64,000 nucleotides of DNA from Algoriphagus locisalis (GCF_900116615.1 NZ_FPBF01000008.1:236918-300917), one strand, 5' to 3'; shown: positions 9,557 through 18,067, counted from the first letter of the stretch. Made by a program: numbers and translations. Notes: generated by a model from the sequence alone, not told the origin.

Positions 9557-10323
9557 GTCGAGTAGCATTAGTGACAGGTGGGTCACGGGGAATTGGCTTA
9601 GGAATAGCCCGAAAACTTGCCGAAGCAGGAATAAACTTAGCTATCAATGGCGTTCGTGAAGAGGCAGATGTCAGAGAAGCCTTGGAAGAATTGAAAGGAT
9701 TCGGTGTACGGGTAGAGTACTTGCAAGGGAACATTGCATCCCGCGAGGACCGTAAGGCAATCGTTGAAGGGTTGTTGGCGAAATTTGGTAAAGTCGATAT
9801 TCTGGTAAACAATGCCGGAGTAGCGCCTAGAACTAGAAGCGACTTTTTTGATGTCACCGAAGAAGACTATGACCACCTGATGGAGATCAATCAAAAAGGC
9901 ACATTTTTCTTAACTCAAGCTATCGCAAAATGGATGGCTGATTTGAAGAGAACGAGTCCTGAAACGGAACTCTCGATTGTAAACATCACTTCTATTTCGG
10001 CTTCAGTTGCCTCCACGACCCGATCGTCCTATTGCATGTCTAAGTCTGCTTTATCCATGCTTTCTAAGGTTTTGGCAGTGAAAATGGCGGAATTTGATAT
10101 TCCTGTTTACGAAATCCGACCTGGAGTAATTGAGACTGATATGATAGAGAAAGTCCGGGAGACTTATCATCAAGGAGTAAAAAACGGCATGACACTGGAG
10201 CGCAGAATGGGTGTTCCTGAAGATATCGGAAAAGTGGTCACAGCTTTAGTGAAAGGAGATCTCCCCTATTCCACTGGTCAGGTTATTTGTGTAGATGGTG
10301 GGATGACTATCGCTAGGATGTAA
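9553..10323 (+). CDS. short-chain dehydrogenase/reductase (SDR)
   Basis: A 256-residue classical SDR, the type usually auto-annotated as 3-ketoacyl-ACP reductase. The cofactor motif TGGSRGIG is at 8-15, NNAG at 86-89, and the catalytic residues are Ser147, Tyr160 and Lys164 (YCMSK). Fatty-acid synthesis is improbable here. As the last gene of an operon with a transporter, a glycosidase and an ene-reductase, it more likely oxidises or reduces a sugar-derived ketone or alcohol. KduD, which acts on a ketodeoxyuronate, belongs to the same superfamily. The start overlaps the upstream stop as ATGA. Confidence 0.82.
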   Translation: MSRVALVTGGSRGIGLGIARKLAEAGINLAINGVREEADVREALEELKGFGVRVEYLQGNIASREDRKAIVEGLLAKFGKVDILVNNAGVAPRTRSDFFDVTEEDYDHLMEINQKGTFFLTQAIAKWMADLKRTSPETELSIVNITSISASVASTTRSSYCMSKSALSMLSKVLAVKMAEFDIPVYEIRPGVIETDMIEKVRETYHQGVKNGMTLERRMGVPEDIGKVVTALVKGDLPYSTGQVICVDGGMTIARM

Positions 10324-10394
10324 TCAAAGCTTAGTCTCAAACAACATCGCGACCATTTCGTAGATATTGTTATCTGATTTAACGACATTTAGCT

Positions 10395-10616
10395 ATGGAA
10401 ATCAATAAGTATATCGAAATCAATCCTAGCAAACGCTTTGGGAAACCTTCGATTATAGGCACTAGAATCTCGGTGGCTGATGTATTAAACTGGTTGGCCA
10501 ACGGGATGACAAAAGAGGAAATTATTTCTGATTTTCCAGAGCTCTCCCTAGAAAGCATAAATGCCTGCCTGTTCTTTGCCGCAACTAGAGAAAAACAATT
10601 AGGAATTGCATCATGA
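10395..10616 (+). CDS. DUF433 family antitoxin-like protein
   Basis: A 73-residue DUF433 protein with the typical order: an N-terminal INPSKRFGKPSIIGTRISVADVLNWL segment, then MTKEEIISDFPELSLESINACLFFAA, and a final residue run REKQLGIAS. DUF433 proteins are helix-turn-helix antitoxins paired with DUF5615 PIN-like toxins. Here the stop codon overlaps the ATG of the toxin reading frame in the classic ATGA arrangement. The antitoxin reads intact while its partner is broken, so it is probably an orphan. Confidence 0.75.
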   Translation: MEINKYIEINPSKRFGKPSIIGTRISVADVLNWLANGMTKEEIISDFPELSLESINACLFFAATREKQLGIAS

Positions 10617-10950
10617 AGCTTTTGTTCGACCAGAACATTTCCTACAAATTGTAAAAAGGCTTTCAGACATTTACCCCGAAGCAAAACAAGTACGGCACTA
10701 AGGGATTGAAGGCTTTTCAGATCGGGAATTATGGGAATTTGCAAGGAAAGAAGAATACATAATAGTCTCTTTTGATGCAGATTTCTACCATTTCTCAATT
10801 GTGTGGAAACACCCACCCAAAATCATTTGGATTCGATCAATCGATCAAACTACTCAGGAAATTGAAATATTAGTTAGAAAACACCAGCAAGATATTGCAT
10901 ATTTTAATGCTGACCTTGATCTTTCCTGCCTAGAAATTATTGGCAATTAA
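10613..10950 (+). pseudogene. disrupted DUF5615 PIN-like toxin
   Basis: The reading frame opens with MKLLFDQNISYKL and hits TAA at once (10652-10654). Shifting the frame by one base there (a lost G in TTGG near 10651) restores VKRLSDIYPEAKQVRH, which meets a second stop, TAA at 10699-10701. The same frame then continues GIEGFSDRELWEFARKE, YIIVSFDADFYHFS, PPKIIWIRSIDQTT and ends at 10950. This is the full length and order of a DUF5615 toxin, with one frameshift and one nonsense change. I translated it by hand. Confidence 0.8.
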
Positions 10951-10978
10951 AATCAGCTTATATATTTTACCTTCCACC

Positions 10979-12082
10979 ATGAAAACCCACCTTGTTTTAA
11001 GTCTATTCCTTTTAGCACTAACTTTCAGCCCTTCTTTTGCCCAGCAGAAGCGAACCAAAATCGGAGTAGCGGGTCTGACTCATGGGCATGTAGGATGGAT
11101 ATTGAATGCGAAAGATCGGCAAGATTTAGAAATCGTTGGTATAGCTGAGCCCAATCGGGAATTGGCAAAACGTCTAACAGAGCAACATGGAATTTCTATG
11201 AACTTAGTTTTTAATAGCATGGAAGAGATGCTTGAGAAAACTAAACCTGAGGCTGTGACAGCTTTTGGAAATATCTTCGATCACTTAGCCGTAGTTGAGG
11301 CTTGTGCGCCAAAAGGCATTCATGTGATGGTGGAAAAGCCTTTAGCGGTGAGCTTCGATCACGCACAGAAAATGAAGGCTCTTGCCGAAAAACATAACAT
11401 ACATCTAATCACAAATTACGAGACCACTTGGTATCCCAGTACTTTTAAAGCGTATGAAATCCTAAAAAGCGGTGAAGTCGGCAAGCTGCGCAAAGTAGTG
11501 GTTCGTGATGGACATAAAGGTCCGAAAAACATCGGAGTAGGTGAGGAATTCTTGGAATGGCTAACTGATCCAAAATTGAATGGCGGTGGAGCGATCATCG
11601 ATTTTGGGTGCTACGGAGCAAACTTGGTGACTTGGCTGGAAAATGGAAAACGGCCTAAATCTGTAACTGCTGTGACCCAACAGCTTCAGCCAGAAAATAA
11701 TCCAAAAGTAGATGATGAAGCCACAATTATTTTGAACTATGAAGATTCACAAGCAATCATTCAAGCTTCATGGAATTGGCCAATCGGGAGAAAAGACATG
11801 GAAATCTATGGACTAACCGGCGCAATCTATGCTGAGAATCCAACTGACGTCCGTGTCTTAAATGCTGAAGGATATTCTGGATTTGAAGAAACAGAATACA
11901 AGCTGGAGTATCAAAACACTCCCTTCGAAGATCCTTTCACACTGTTCTTAGCGGTGATTAATGGCGAACTCACGCTGGATAAATATGCTTTACCATCCTT
12001 AGAAAATAACATGATCGTGGTGGAAATTCTGTCCGCAGCTATTGAAAGTGCGAAGACTGGAAAGACGGTTTATTTAAAGTAG
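10979..12082 (+). CDS. exported Gfo/Idh/MocA family oxidoreductase
   Basis: A 367-residue NAD(P)-dependent sugar oxidoreductase of the Gfo/Idh/MocA family with a Sec-type signal peptide (about 1-21, ending PSFA before QQKR). The Rossmann part reads IGVAGLTHGHVGWIL, and the active-site motif EKPLAVS lies near residues 120-126. The start at ATG 10979 was chosen because it opens the signal peptide; the TTG at 10940 lies inside the pseudogene tail. Periplasmic members can generate 3-keto sugars, and the convergent neighbour belongs to the 3-keto-glycoside hydrolase family, so a shared pathway is plausible but unproven. Confidence 0.82.
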   Translation: MKTHLVLSLFLLALTFSPSFAQQKRTKIGVAGLTHGHVGWILNAKDRQDLEIVGIAEPNRELAKRLTEQHGISMNLVFNSMEEMLEKTKPEAVTAFGNIFDHLAVVEACAPKGIHVMVEKPLAVSFDHAQKMKALAEKHNIHLITNYETTWYPSTFKAYEILKSGEVGKLRKVVVRDGHKGPKNIGVGEEFLEWLTDPKLNGGGAIIDFGCYGANLVTWLENGKRPKSVTAVTQQLQPENNPKVDDEATIILNYEDSQAIIQASWNWPIGRKDMEIYGLTGAIYAENPTDVRVLNAEGYSGFEETEYKLEYQNTPFEDPFTLFLAVINGELTLDKYALPSLENNMIVVEILSAAIESAKTGKTVYLK

Positions 12083-12106
12083 GGGCGAATAATTATTCGC
12101 CCCTAC
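12079..12106. terminator. perfect 28-bp palindrome, bidirectional terminator or dispersed repeat
   Basis: Two 14-bp arms (GTAGGGGCGAATAA and its exact complement) meet without a loop. The first arm contains the stop codon of the upstream gene, and CGCCCCTAC follows again directly after. It sits in the 28-bp gap between convergent genes. It may terminate both transcripts, although no T tract follows; it also resembles dispersed palindromic repeats. Confidence 0.6.
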
Positions 12107-12110
12107 GCCC

Positions 12111-12929
12111 CTACAATTCTTTAATCTTCAAATTCTTAAACACCACGCCCTGACCTTCGCTCTGCAAACCAATATATCCTTCGGTCAGCGCTTTGCCATC
12201 TTCTTTGTATTTAGGATCAAAGTTATTAGCAACTCCACCGCCAATCTGAGGCTTTGTGTATTGTAAAACGGTATCTCCATTTACCATATGGATGACCAAT
12301 GAGTCACCATAAACGATCAAATCAGCCTTTACCCACTCATCCCATTTGAATGTAGGGGAGGTGGAATTGATGCAATGTCTCGGATCCTTTTCCCCTTCGA
12401 AAAACACATCAGTACCCGGCGAGCACATATTGCCTGTTGGACGAGCAACACCTTCTTTCTCTTCAGCCAGCATTTGCCATTCTACAGAAATAGGCCAATC
12501 CTGCTCTTTCAGAATCGTCTCTGGAGCTTGAGAATGAAACATCACCCCACTATTTCTATAAGTATAGCTCGCAGCATCTTCTAACCACTGATCCGTGAAT
12601 CGATATTCCCATGTCATATGGAAAGCTGAGTAAGGTTTCCTATAAAAAAGGTGTCCATATCGATCATTGAACCCCTCGTTATAATCATCGTAATTCACTT
12701 CGATCGCAGCATCGACTACACGAAAAGTATTTTGGTAATTATCTCCAGATTCATGATGGTAGATTTTCGGCGTCCACCCTTCCAGGTTTTCACCGTTGAA
12801 CATATCAATCCATTCAGATTTCGATTCCTCGATTGCTTGAACCTCGGCTTCCATAACCTCTTCTTTCTTTGAATTGCAGGAAATCAATAAGCTTCCCAAA
12901 ATGGAAGCGAATAATACATGTTTTAGCAT
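12111..12929 (-). CDS. DUF1080 (3-keto-disaccharide hydrolase family) lipoprotein
   Basis: A 272-residue lipoprotein with a type II signal and lipobox LISC (Cys18), then an acidic linker (EEVMEAEVQAIEESKSE) and one DUF1080 domain. The fold is concanavalin-like, and recent work assigns several members to hydrolysis of 3-keto-glycosides. The domain opens with MFNGENLEGWTP (43-54) and contains YRNSGVMFHS, DWPISVEWQMLAE and GYIGLQSEGQGVVFKNLKI. It is probably anchored in the cell envelope. The adjacent convergent gene is a secreted sugar dehydrogenase-like protein, the activity that would make 3-keto substrates. Confidence 0.83.
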   Translation of the reverse strand: MLKHVLFASILGSLLISCNSKKEEVMEAEVQAIEESKSEWIDMFNGENLEGWTPKIYHHESGDNYQNTFRVVDAAIEVNYDDYNEGFNDRYGHLFYRKPYSAFHMTWEYRFTDQWLEDAASYTYRNSGVMFHSQAPETILKEQDWPISVEWQMLAEEKEGVARPTGNMCSPGTDVFFEGEKDPRHCINSTSPTFKWDEWVKADLIVYGDSLVIHMVNGDTVLQYTKPQIGGGVANNFDPKYKEDGKALTEGYIGLQSEGQGVVFKNLKIKEL

Positions 12930-13016
12930 AGGGGTAAAAGTTGATGTAAAAAGATACGAGGTAAGTTAAGGATTTCTGTTCTTTTAAAAATCAGTTTGGG
13001 ATGAGTGCACTTAACC

Positions 13017-13913
13017 TTATGAAGTTTGGCAGGCTTTGAAAGATTTCCCTGTCAAAAACTTAAAAGCGTGTTTTTCAATTGTTGCCGTAACTGTTTCTGG
13101 GTGATTCATCATTTCACCATCAATCTGAAATTCCGCTCCTTCTAAATTGTCGATCTGACAACTGGACACGCTCCAGGTCTTTACTCCTTCTAATTCATCC
13201 AGATCTCCATTCATGAATGCCATAGTCATCTTCACATAATCCTCAGCTGTCTCAGGATTGAGAGCAATCACTTCAAATTTACCGTCGTCCATCACTCCTT
13301 TGCAATTGACAATGGCACCGGTGCCATATTGATCTCCATTGGCTATCACAATCATTTTTGAGGTGATATCCAGGTTTTCATCATCTAGCTTCAACCTGAA
13401 TTTTTTGGATTCTGAAGTAAATATCTCCGAAAGAGAATTTTTCACGTATCCGAACATTCCCCTTGAGTCATCCTCCTCAAACTTCTTGATCAGATTGGCA
13501 TTCATCCCAAAATCCGCGAGATGAAGACAAAGCTCACCATTGATATAAATCGCATCAATAGCACGAACCTGAAAATCACGGACCGCTTCCCAAGCATCCG
13601 AAATCATTTCTATTCCCATACACTTGGCCAACCCGTTGGCTGATCCCATCGGAACAATCACCAAAGGCACATTTTGATCTTTCAAGCTTTTGGCGACCAT
13701 CTTCACAGTGCCATCGCCCCCTCCTATCAAAACTAACTCAGGTTGATATTTTTGAAATTCGCTCAACACCAACTCCTCATCATTTTCTCCAGTAGTTTCC
13801 ACCAAGTATGCTGTATAGCCAGGAACCTTTACTTCAAGCATTTCCTTAATCTCATCTCTATCGTAGTCAGTTGAACCAGATATTGGATTAAACACAAAAA
13901 GACAATTCTTCAT
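13017..13913 (-). CDS. diacylglycerol/lipid kinase family protein
   Basis: A 298-residue cytoplasmic lipid kinase of the DagK/YegS family, which phosphorylates diacylglycerol or related lipids with ATP. The nucleotide-binding GGGDGT is at 64-69 and GSANGLAK at 90-97. The C-terminal beta-sandwich includes FEVIALNPETAEDY and the closing QIDGE segment. It lies only 4 bp after the App1-type phosphatase gene, so the two are almost certainly cotranscribed. Together they could set the balance between phosphatidate and diacylglycerol, since their reactions are opposite. Confidence 0.85.
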   Translation of the reverse strand: MKNCLFVFNPISGSTDYDRDEIKEMLEVKVPGYTAYLVETTGENDEELVLSEFQKYQPELVLIGGGDGTVKMVAKSLKDQNVPLVIVPMGSANGLAKCMGIEMISDAWEAVRDFQVRAIDAIYINGELCLHLADFGMNANLIKKFEEDDSRGMFGYVKNSLSEIFTSESKKFRLKLDDENLDITSKMIVIANGDQYGTGAIVNCKGVMDDGKFEVIALNPETAEDYVKMTMAFMNGDLDELEGVKTWSVSSCQIDNLEGAEFQIDGEMMNHPETVTATIEKHAFKFLTGKSFKACQTS

Positions 13914-13917
13914 ATTC

Positions 13918-14883
13918 TTATTTAAGGCTAAATTTTTCTTCTAAAATCTGCATAGCTTCTTCGGAGCTTTCTATAAAATGAAAATTCCCTGAAGAAATAA
14001 TAGGATCGAGTTTTTCTCTTCGATCAGGATCAAACTCTCCTACTAAGCGAATAAAAACTCCCCTCACTCGGTTAGGATACCGTTCTATTACCTCCGCATA
14101 GATCTCTGGATCCTCCTGACCGCTGTCTCCAATGAGATAGAAGGACATTTCAGGATAAAGGGTAAACAACAACTCGATTTTTTCGAATTTGTGATTATGG
14201 CTGCCCCCACCAGATTTCCAGATGTTTTTCAGATTAATATGCTTGTCTTTCAGCAAAATCGGTCCTTCGGGGATATGGCGAAAACGCAGAAAATCCTTGA
14301 TCAAGTCAAATAAGGACCAGTCACTGCTGGAAACATAGAATATGGGTTTCAAACCATTTTCTGTAATCTTATTGTAAAAGCCAGACACTCCGGGAAGAGG
14401 TCTTCGGGTGAAAGCATTTTTGGATATTGATAACCAAAACTTCTTACCTATATCAGTAGAATGGGAAATGATTATGGTGTCATCAATATCTGAAATCACG
14501 CCTGTCTCCCCCTCATACCGAACAACTTCCAGATGGGCAATTTGAGATTTCTTAGTAGCAGGTTCTAATACCTGAAAAGTCACAATTTCATTAAATTCTT
14601 CTTTGGGTTTGCTTTCCCCAATATGTAACTCAAAAACCCCATCTTCATCTGTAGCGACTACGTAGTTTTTCTCTTGAAAAGTGATTTCAACTTTAGCCAT
14701 AGGAACGGATGAACCCGAGTATCTCCTGATAGCTGATAAGATATTCTTTAGCCAACTGTTTCTAGACGAAGGTCTCTTTTCCCTATAGGCTTTTATCACC
14801 CTGCCTTTTATAAAAACGACATCACTATTGCCGATCGCCAAAAATGGTTCAACAATAATTTTGTCACGCTTCACTAATGCCAT
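13918..14883 (-). CDS. App1-type (DUF2183) phosphatase
   Basis: A 321-residue protein whose C-terminal two thirds match the catalytic domain of yeast phosphatidate phosphatase App1 (HAD superfamily). The motif I residues DIDDT are at 132-136, FYVSSSDW is motif II, LLKDKHINLK is near motif III and LIGDSGQEDPEIY is motif IV. The N-terminal 110 residues form a beta-rich region of unclear role. Family members remove phosphate from phosphatidic acid or related substrates. It is the upstream partner of a lipid kinase gene. There is no signal peptide. Confidence 0.82.
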   Translation of the reverse strand: MALVKRDKIIVEPFLAIGNSDVVFIKGRVIKAYREKRPSSRNSWLKNILSAIRRYSGSSVPMAKVEITFQEKNYVVATDEDGVFELHIGESKPKEEFNEIVTFQVLEPATKKSQIAHLEVVRYEGETGVISDIDDTIIISHSTDIGKKFWLSISKNAFTRRPLPGVSGFYNKITENGLKPIFYVSSSDWSLFDLIKDFLRFRHIPEGPILLKDKHINLKNIWKSGGGSHNHKFEKIELLFTLYPEMSFYLIGDSGQEDPEIYAEVIERYPNRVRGVFIRLVGEFDPDRREKLDPIISSGNFHFIESSEEAMQILEEKFSLK

Positions 14884-14954
14884 ACAGAAAATTGATCGTT
14901 GGTTCTACCCTTTTAAATCAAAAACCAGGCTGCCTTAGCTTTTGGAAAAAAATG

Positions 14955-14984
14955 AGCCCTTTGGAAGTCGAATTCCAAAGGGCT
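14955..14984 (-). terminator. rho-independent terminator of the M42 peptidase gene
   Basis: A perfect 12-bp stem (AGCCCTTTGGAA, 14955-14966, with its complement at 14973-14984) has a 6-base loop and is followed on the minus strand by CATTTTTTTCC. It lies just after the stop codon at 14993. Confidence 0.85.
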
Positions 14985-14992
14985 TAGTATGA

Positions 14993-16045
14993 TTAATGCT
15001 TCCAGTCGTAACCATCTACTTGCTCCAGACAGGCTTTCAGCAAAGCAATGGAGTCAGCAATATCCTTTTTGTGGGCCATTTCGATCACTTGATGTAAATG
15101 TCGGGTAGGAATGGAAATCGCTCCGGCTATTGCACCTTGCTTCCCCATTCGCTGCACGCCTGCAGTATCTGTTCCTCCTGCTACAAGGATCTCCGGTTGC
15201 CAGGAGATCGAGGCTTTGTCGGCAGTTTGCTTCATAAATTCCACCATACGATAATCACAAATCGTCATTGCATCCATAATCTTGATTGCCGTTCCTTTGC
15301 CTAATTCTGTCACTTTTTCATGAGCCTGAGCTCCTGGCACGTCAAAAGCAATCGTCGTATCCAAGGCTATTCCAAAATCCGGGTTAATGCCATGCGCGGC
15401 AACATTTGCTCCTCGCAATCCCACCTCTTCCTGCACGGTGAAGGTAGCATAGACATCATAGGCAGGGTTTTCCAATTGCCGAAGGGTTTCTATCAGGATA
15501 AAGACAGCGACTCTGTTGTCAATAGACTTACAGTTCACGCAGTCTCCCATTTCTATCAGTTCCCGGTCTCTGGTCACCGGATCACCTACAGCTATGTATT
15601 TTTCAACTTCTTCTTTGGACATGCCTAAGTCTATAAAAAAATCTGTGGTCTTAGGAAGCTTGGTTCGCTCCTCAGCAGACATCACATGGATAGGTTTGCT
15701 GCCCATCACTCCCACCAAATCCTTTTTGCCGTGTACGATTACCCTCTGGGCAGTGAGTGTCTTTGGATCAAAGCCTCCCAGCGTATGAAATCTCAAAAAG
15801 CCATTATCATCTATATGTGTCACGATAAAGCCTATTTCATCCATGTGTGCTGCCACCATTACCCGCTTTCCATCTGGATTTCTCTTTCCTTTTTTGATGG
15901 CGATGACGTTACCTATGTTATCTACTTTGACTTCATCTACCAGTGGAGTGACCAGCTCAATCACTAAATCGCGGACTCTTTTCTCAAATCCGGGCGCACC
16001 GGCAATTTCACAGATTTGCTTTAATAGGGGTGTGTTTATGTCCAT
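14993..16045 (-). CDS. M42 family metallopeptidase
   Basis: A 350-residue cytoplasmic aminopeptidase of family M42 (glutamyl/leucyl aminopeptidase type), which forms large tetrahedral particles and uses two metal ions. Metal and catalytic landmarks are AAHMDEIGF (His67, Asp69), the TVQEEVGLRGA general-base/metal segment, and DTTIAFDVPG. The C-terminal GGTDTAGVQRMGKQGAIAGAISIPTRHLHQVIEM is diagnostic. Length is normal. The gene appears to be a single transcription unit between two terminators. Confidence 0.9.
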   Translation of the reverse strand: MDINTPLLKQICEIAGAPGFEKRVRDLVIELVTPLVDEVKVDNIGNVIAIKKGKRNPDGKRVMVAAHMDEIGFIVTHIDDNGFLRFHTLGGFDPKTLTAQRVIVHGKKDLVGVMGSKPIHVMSAEERTKLPKTTDFFIDLGMSKEEVEKYIAVGDPVTRDRELIEMGDCVNCKSIDNRVAVFILIETLRQLENPAYDVYATFTVQEEVGLRGANVAAHGINPDFGIALDTTIAFDVPGAQAHEKVTELGKGTAIKIMDAMTICDYRMVEFMKQTADKASISWQPEILVAGGTDTAGVQRMGKQGAIAGAISIPTRHLHQVIEMAHKKDIADSIALLKACLEQVDGYDWKH

Positions 16046-16098
16046 TTTGTAGTTTTTTCTTCAGAAGTGAAATTAAGAATTTGAAAATTATTGGCACT

Positions 16099-16133
16099 AA
16101 AAAAGGCACAGAGAATATATCCCATGTGCCTTT
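16099..16133 (-). terminator. rho-independent terminator of the purF-like gene
   Basis: A perfect 9-bp stem (AAAGGCACA, 16102-16110, with TGTGCCTTT, 16125-16133) is followed on the minus strand by a run of T residues. It begins 22 bp after the stop codon at 16155. Confidence 0.8.
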
Positions 16134-16154
16134 AAATATTGAGTTTATATATTC

Positions 16155-18038
16155 TTAATATGCTCTCACCGTCTTACCCTCCATGTAATTCACAAAAGAC
16201 TTATTCACTACTCTCATTCCTCCGGTCGTAGGGTAATTGCCTGTGAAATACCAGTCTCCAAGGTGATCTGGACAGCATTTATGCAGATTCTCCACCGTTT
16301 GGTAGATCACCTGAACCTCAGCTTTGATATCCTCATTTGTAACGATTTCAGATATTTTGGCTGAAATCTCATCGTCAGTAAATGCATTGTAAACACCCTT
16401 CACAAAGTTTTCTGTGGAGTATGGAGCCGCTACACAGGACTCATAAACCTGATCCAAGGTGTTTTCTATTTTACGCTCTTTCAACAATGCAAGTGCAGCT
16501 CTGAAAGCAATAAACTCCTTCATCTTTGACATATCTATGCCGTAGCAGTCAGGGAATCTAATCTGAGGAGCTGAAGAAACAATGATTATTCGTTTTGGTT
16601 TTAGCTTATCCAAGGTGGTCAGAATGCTTTTCTCTAGCGTAGTTCCACGAACGATACTGTCATCAATCACAACAAGTGTATCGATCCCAGATTTGATCAC
16701 CTCATAGGTCGTGTCATAGACATTGGCTACAATAGAATCCCGGTCGTCGTCATTGGTGATGAACGTTCTCAGCTTCACATCTTTGCTTACGAGCTTCTCT
16801 ACTCTAGGGCGGAAATTCAACAACTCATCCAAATCCCCCATGTGTGGCTTTCCATCAACGAAAACCTCACGTCTTTTGGCAGCCAAATAATCCTCCAAAC
16901 CTTCAATCATACCTAAAAACGCTGTTTCAGCGGTATTTGGAATGTAAGAAAACACGGTGTTTTTCAAGTCAAAATCAATTGCTTTCAGGATCTGAGGAAT
17001 CAAAGCTTTACCTAGATTCTTTCGCTCCTGATAGATATTGGGATCGGTACCTCTGGAGAAATAGATACGCTCAAAAGAGCAGGACATCTTTTCTCTGGCA
17101 GGCATAATTTCCGACTCATCATAGGAGCCATCTTTATTGATCACCAAGGCATGGCCTGGCTGGATTTCCTTGATGGAGTTAAAGTCTATATTGAAAGCAG
17201 ACTTGATCGCAGGCTTCTCTGAAGCAACCACAATCACCTCATCATCAGCATAATAATAAGCCGGACGTATGCCGGAAGGATCTCGCACTACGAAAGAAGA
17301 TCCATTTCCTACGATTCCAGCCATGGCATATCCACCATCAAAATCCCTACAGGATCTTCTCAGGATTCTCGCCATGTCCAACTCGTCTTCGATCACCTGA
17401 GTGATCTGCTCATTGGAGTATTGATGCTTGTATTTATCAAATATGCGTTGGTTTTCCTCATCCAGAAAGTGGCCGATTTTCTCCATCACAGTGACGGTAT
17501 CGGTTTTTTCTTTGGGATGCTGACCTAGCTGAACGAGCTTGTCAAAAAGCTCTTCCACATTAGTCATGTTGAAGTTACCGGCCATCACGAGGTTACGGCT
17601 TCTCCAGTTGTTTTGCTTCAGAAAAGGGTGGCAGGTTTCTATGGAATTCTCGCCATGTGTACCATATCTGAGGTGACCAAGCCAAACCTCACCTGTAAAA
17701 GCGGTATTTTCTTTCAACCAATTCCCATCAGTAAGTGCATCATGGCCACCGATTTTCTTGGCTTTTTTATACTTCCGGTTGATTTTATCAAAGATATAAT
17801 TGACCGCAGAAGGTTCGATGGATCTGTATCTACTGATGTATCGGGTTCCTGGCTTAGTGTCAATTTTGACATTGGCGACTCCTGCGCCATCCTGTCCTCT
17901 ATTGATTTGTTTTTGCATCAAGACATAGAGTCTGTTAGAGGCAAAAGCTGCTGTCCCATATTTATCGATGTAATACTGGGCAGGTTTTCGCAATCTAATC
18001 ATTGCTATGCCGCATTCGTGTTTGATGGCGTCACTCAT
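16155..18038 (-). CDS. purF: amidophosphoribosyltransferase, long Bacteroidota form
   Basis: A protein of about 627 residues that starts purine synthesis by transferring glutamine amide nitrogen to PRPP. The N-terminal nucleophile cysteine follows a short propeptide (SDAIKHE then CGIAMIRL). The glutaminase domain has GHLRYGTHG and AGNFNMTN, and the phosphoribosyltransferase domain carries the PRPP loop VVIDDSIVRGTT. At about 630 residues it is far longer than the E. coli enzyme (505), with extra segments in both domains. Start ATG 18038 is preferred over 18050 because a -7 element at 18068-18075 would place transcription start near 18061. A specialised paralogue is possible. Confidence 0.8.
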   Translation of the reverse strand: MSDAIKHECGIAMIRLRKPAQYYIDKYGTAAFASNRLYVLMQKQINRGQDGAGVANVKIDTKPGTRYISRYRSIEPSAVNYIFDKINRKYKKAKKIGGHDALTDGNWLKENTAFTGEVWLGHLRYGTHGENSIETCHPFLKQNNWRSRNLVMAGNFNMTNVEELFDKLVQLGQHPKEKTDTVTVMEKIGHFLDEENQRIFDKYKHQYSNEQITQVIEDELDMARILRRSCRDFDGGYAMAGIVGNGSSFVVRDPSGIRPAYYYADDEVIVVASEKPAIKSAFNIDFNSIKEIQPGHALVINKDGSYDESEIMPAREKMSCSFERIYFSRGTDPNIYQERKNLGKALIPQILKAIDFDLKNTVFSYIPNTAETAFLGMIEGLEDYLAAKRREVFVDGKPHMGDLDELLNFRPRVEKLVSKDVKLRTFITNDDDRDSIVANVYDTTYEVIKSGIDTLVVIDDSIVRGTTLEKSILTTLDKLKPKRIIIVSSAPQIRFPDCYGIDMSKMKEFIAFRAALALLKERKIENTLDQVYESCVAAPYSTENFVKGVYNAFTDDEISAKISEIVTNEDIKAEVQVIYQTVENLHKCCPDHLGDWYFTGNYPTTGGMRVVNKSFVNYMEGKTVRAY

Positions 18039-18067
18039 AGAGTCTGGCAAATGTTATTTTGAAGAAT

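Noticed and set aside
16090..16108. TGGCAC before a second GGC, which looked like another sigma-54 promoter.
   Set aside because: The GG-to-GC spacing is 11 rather than 10, and the bases belong to the terminator of the purF-like gene.
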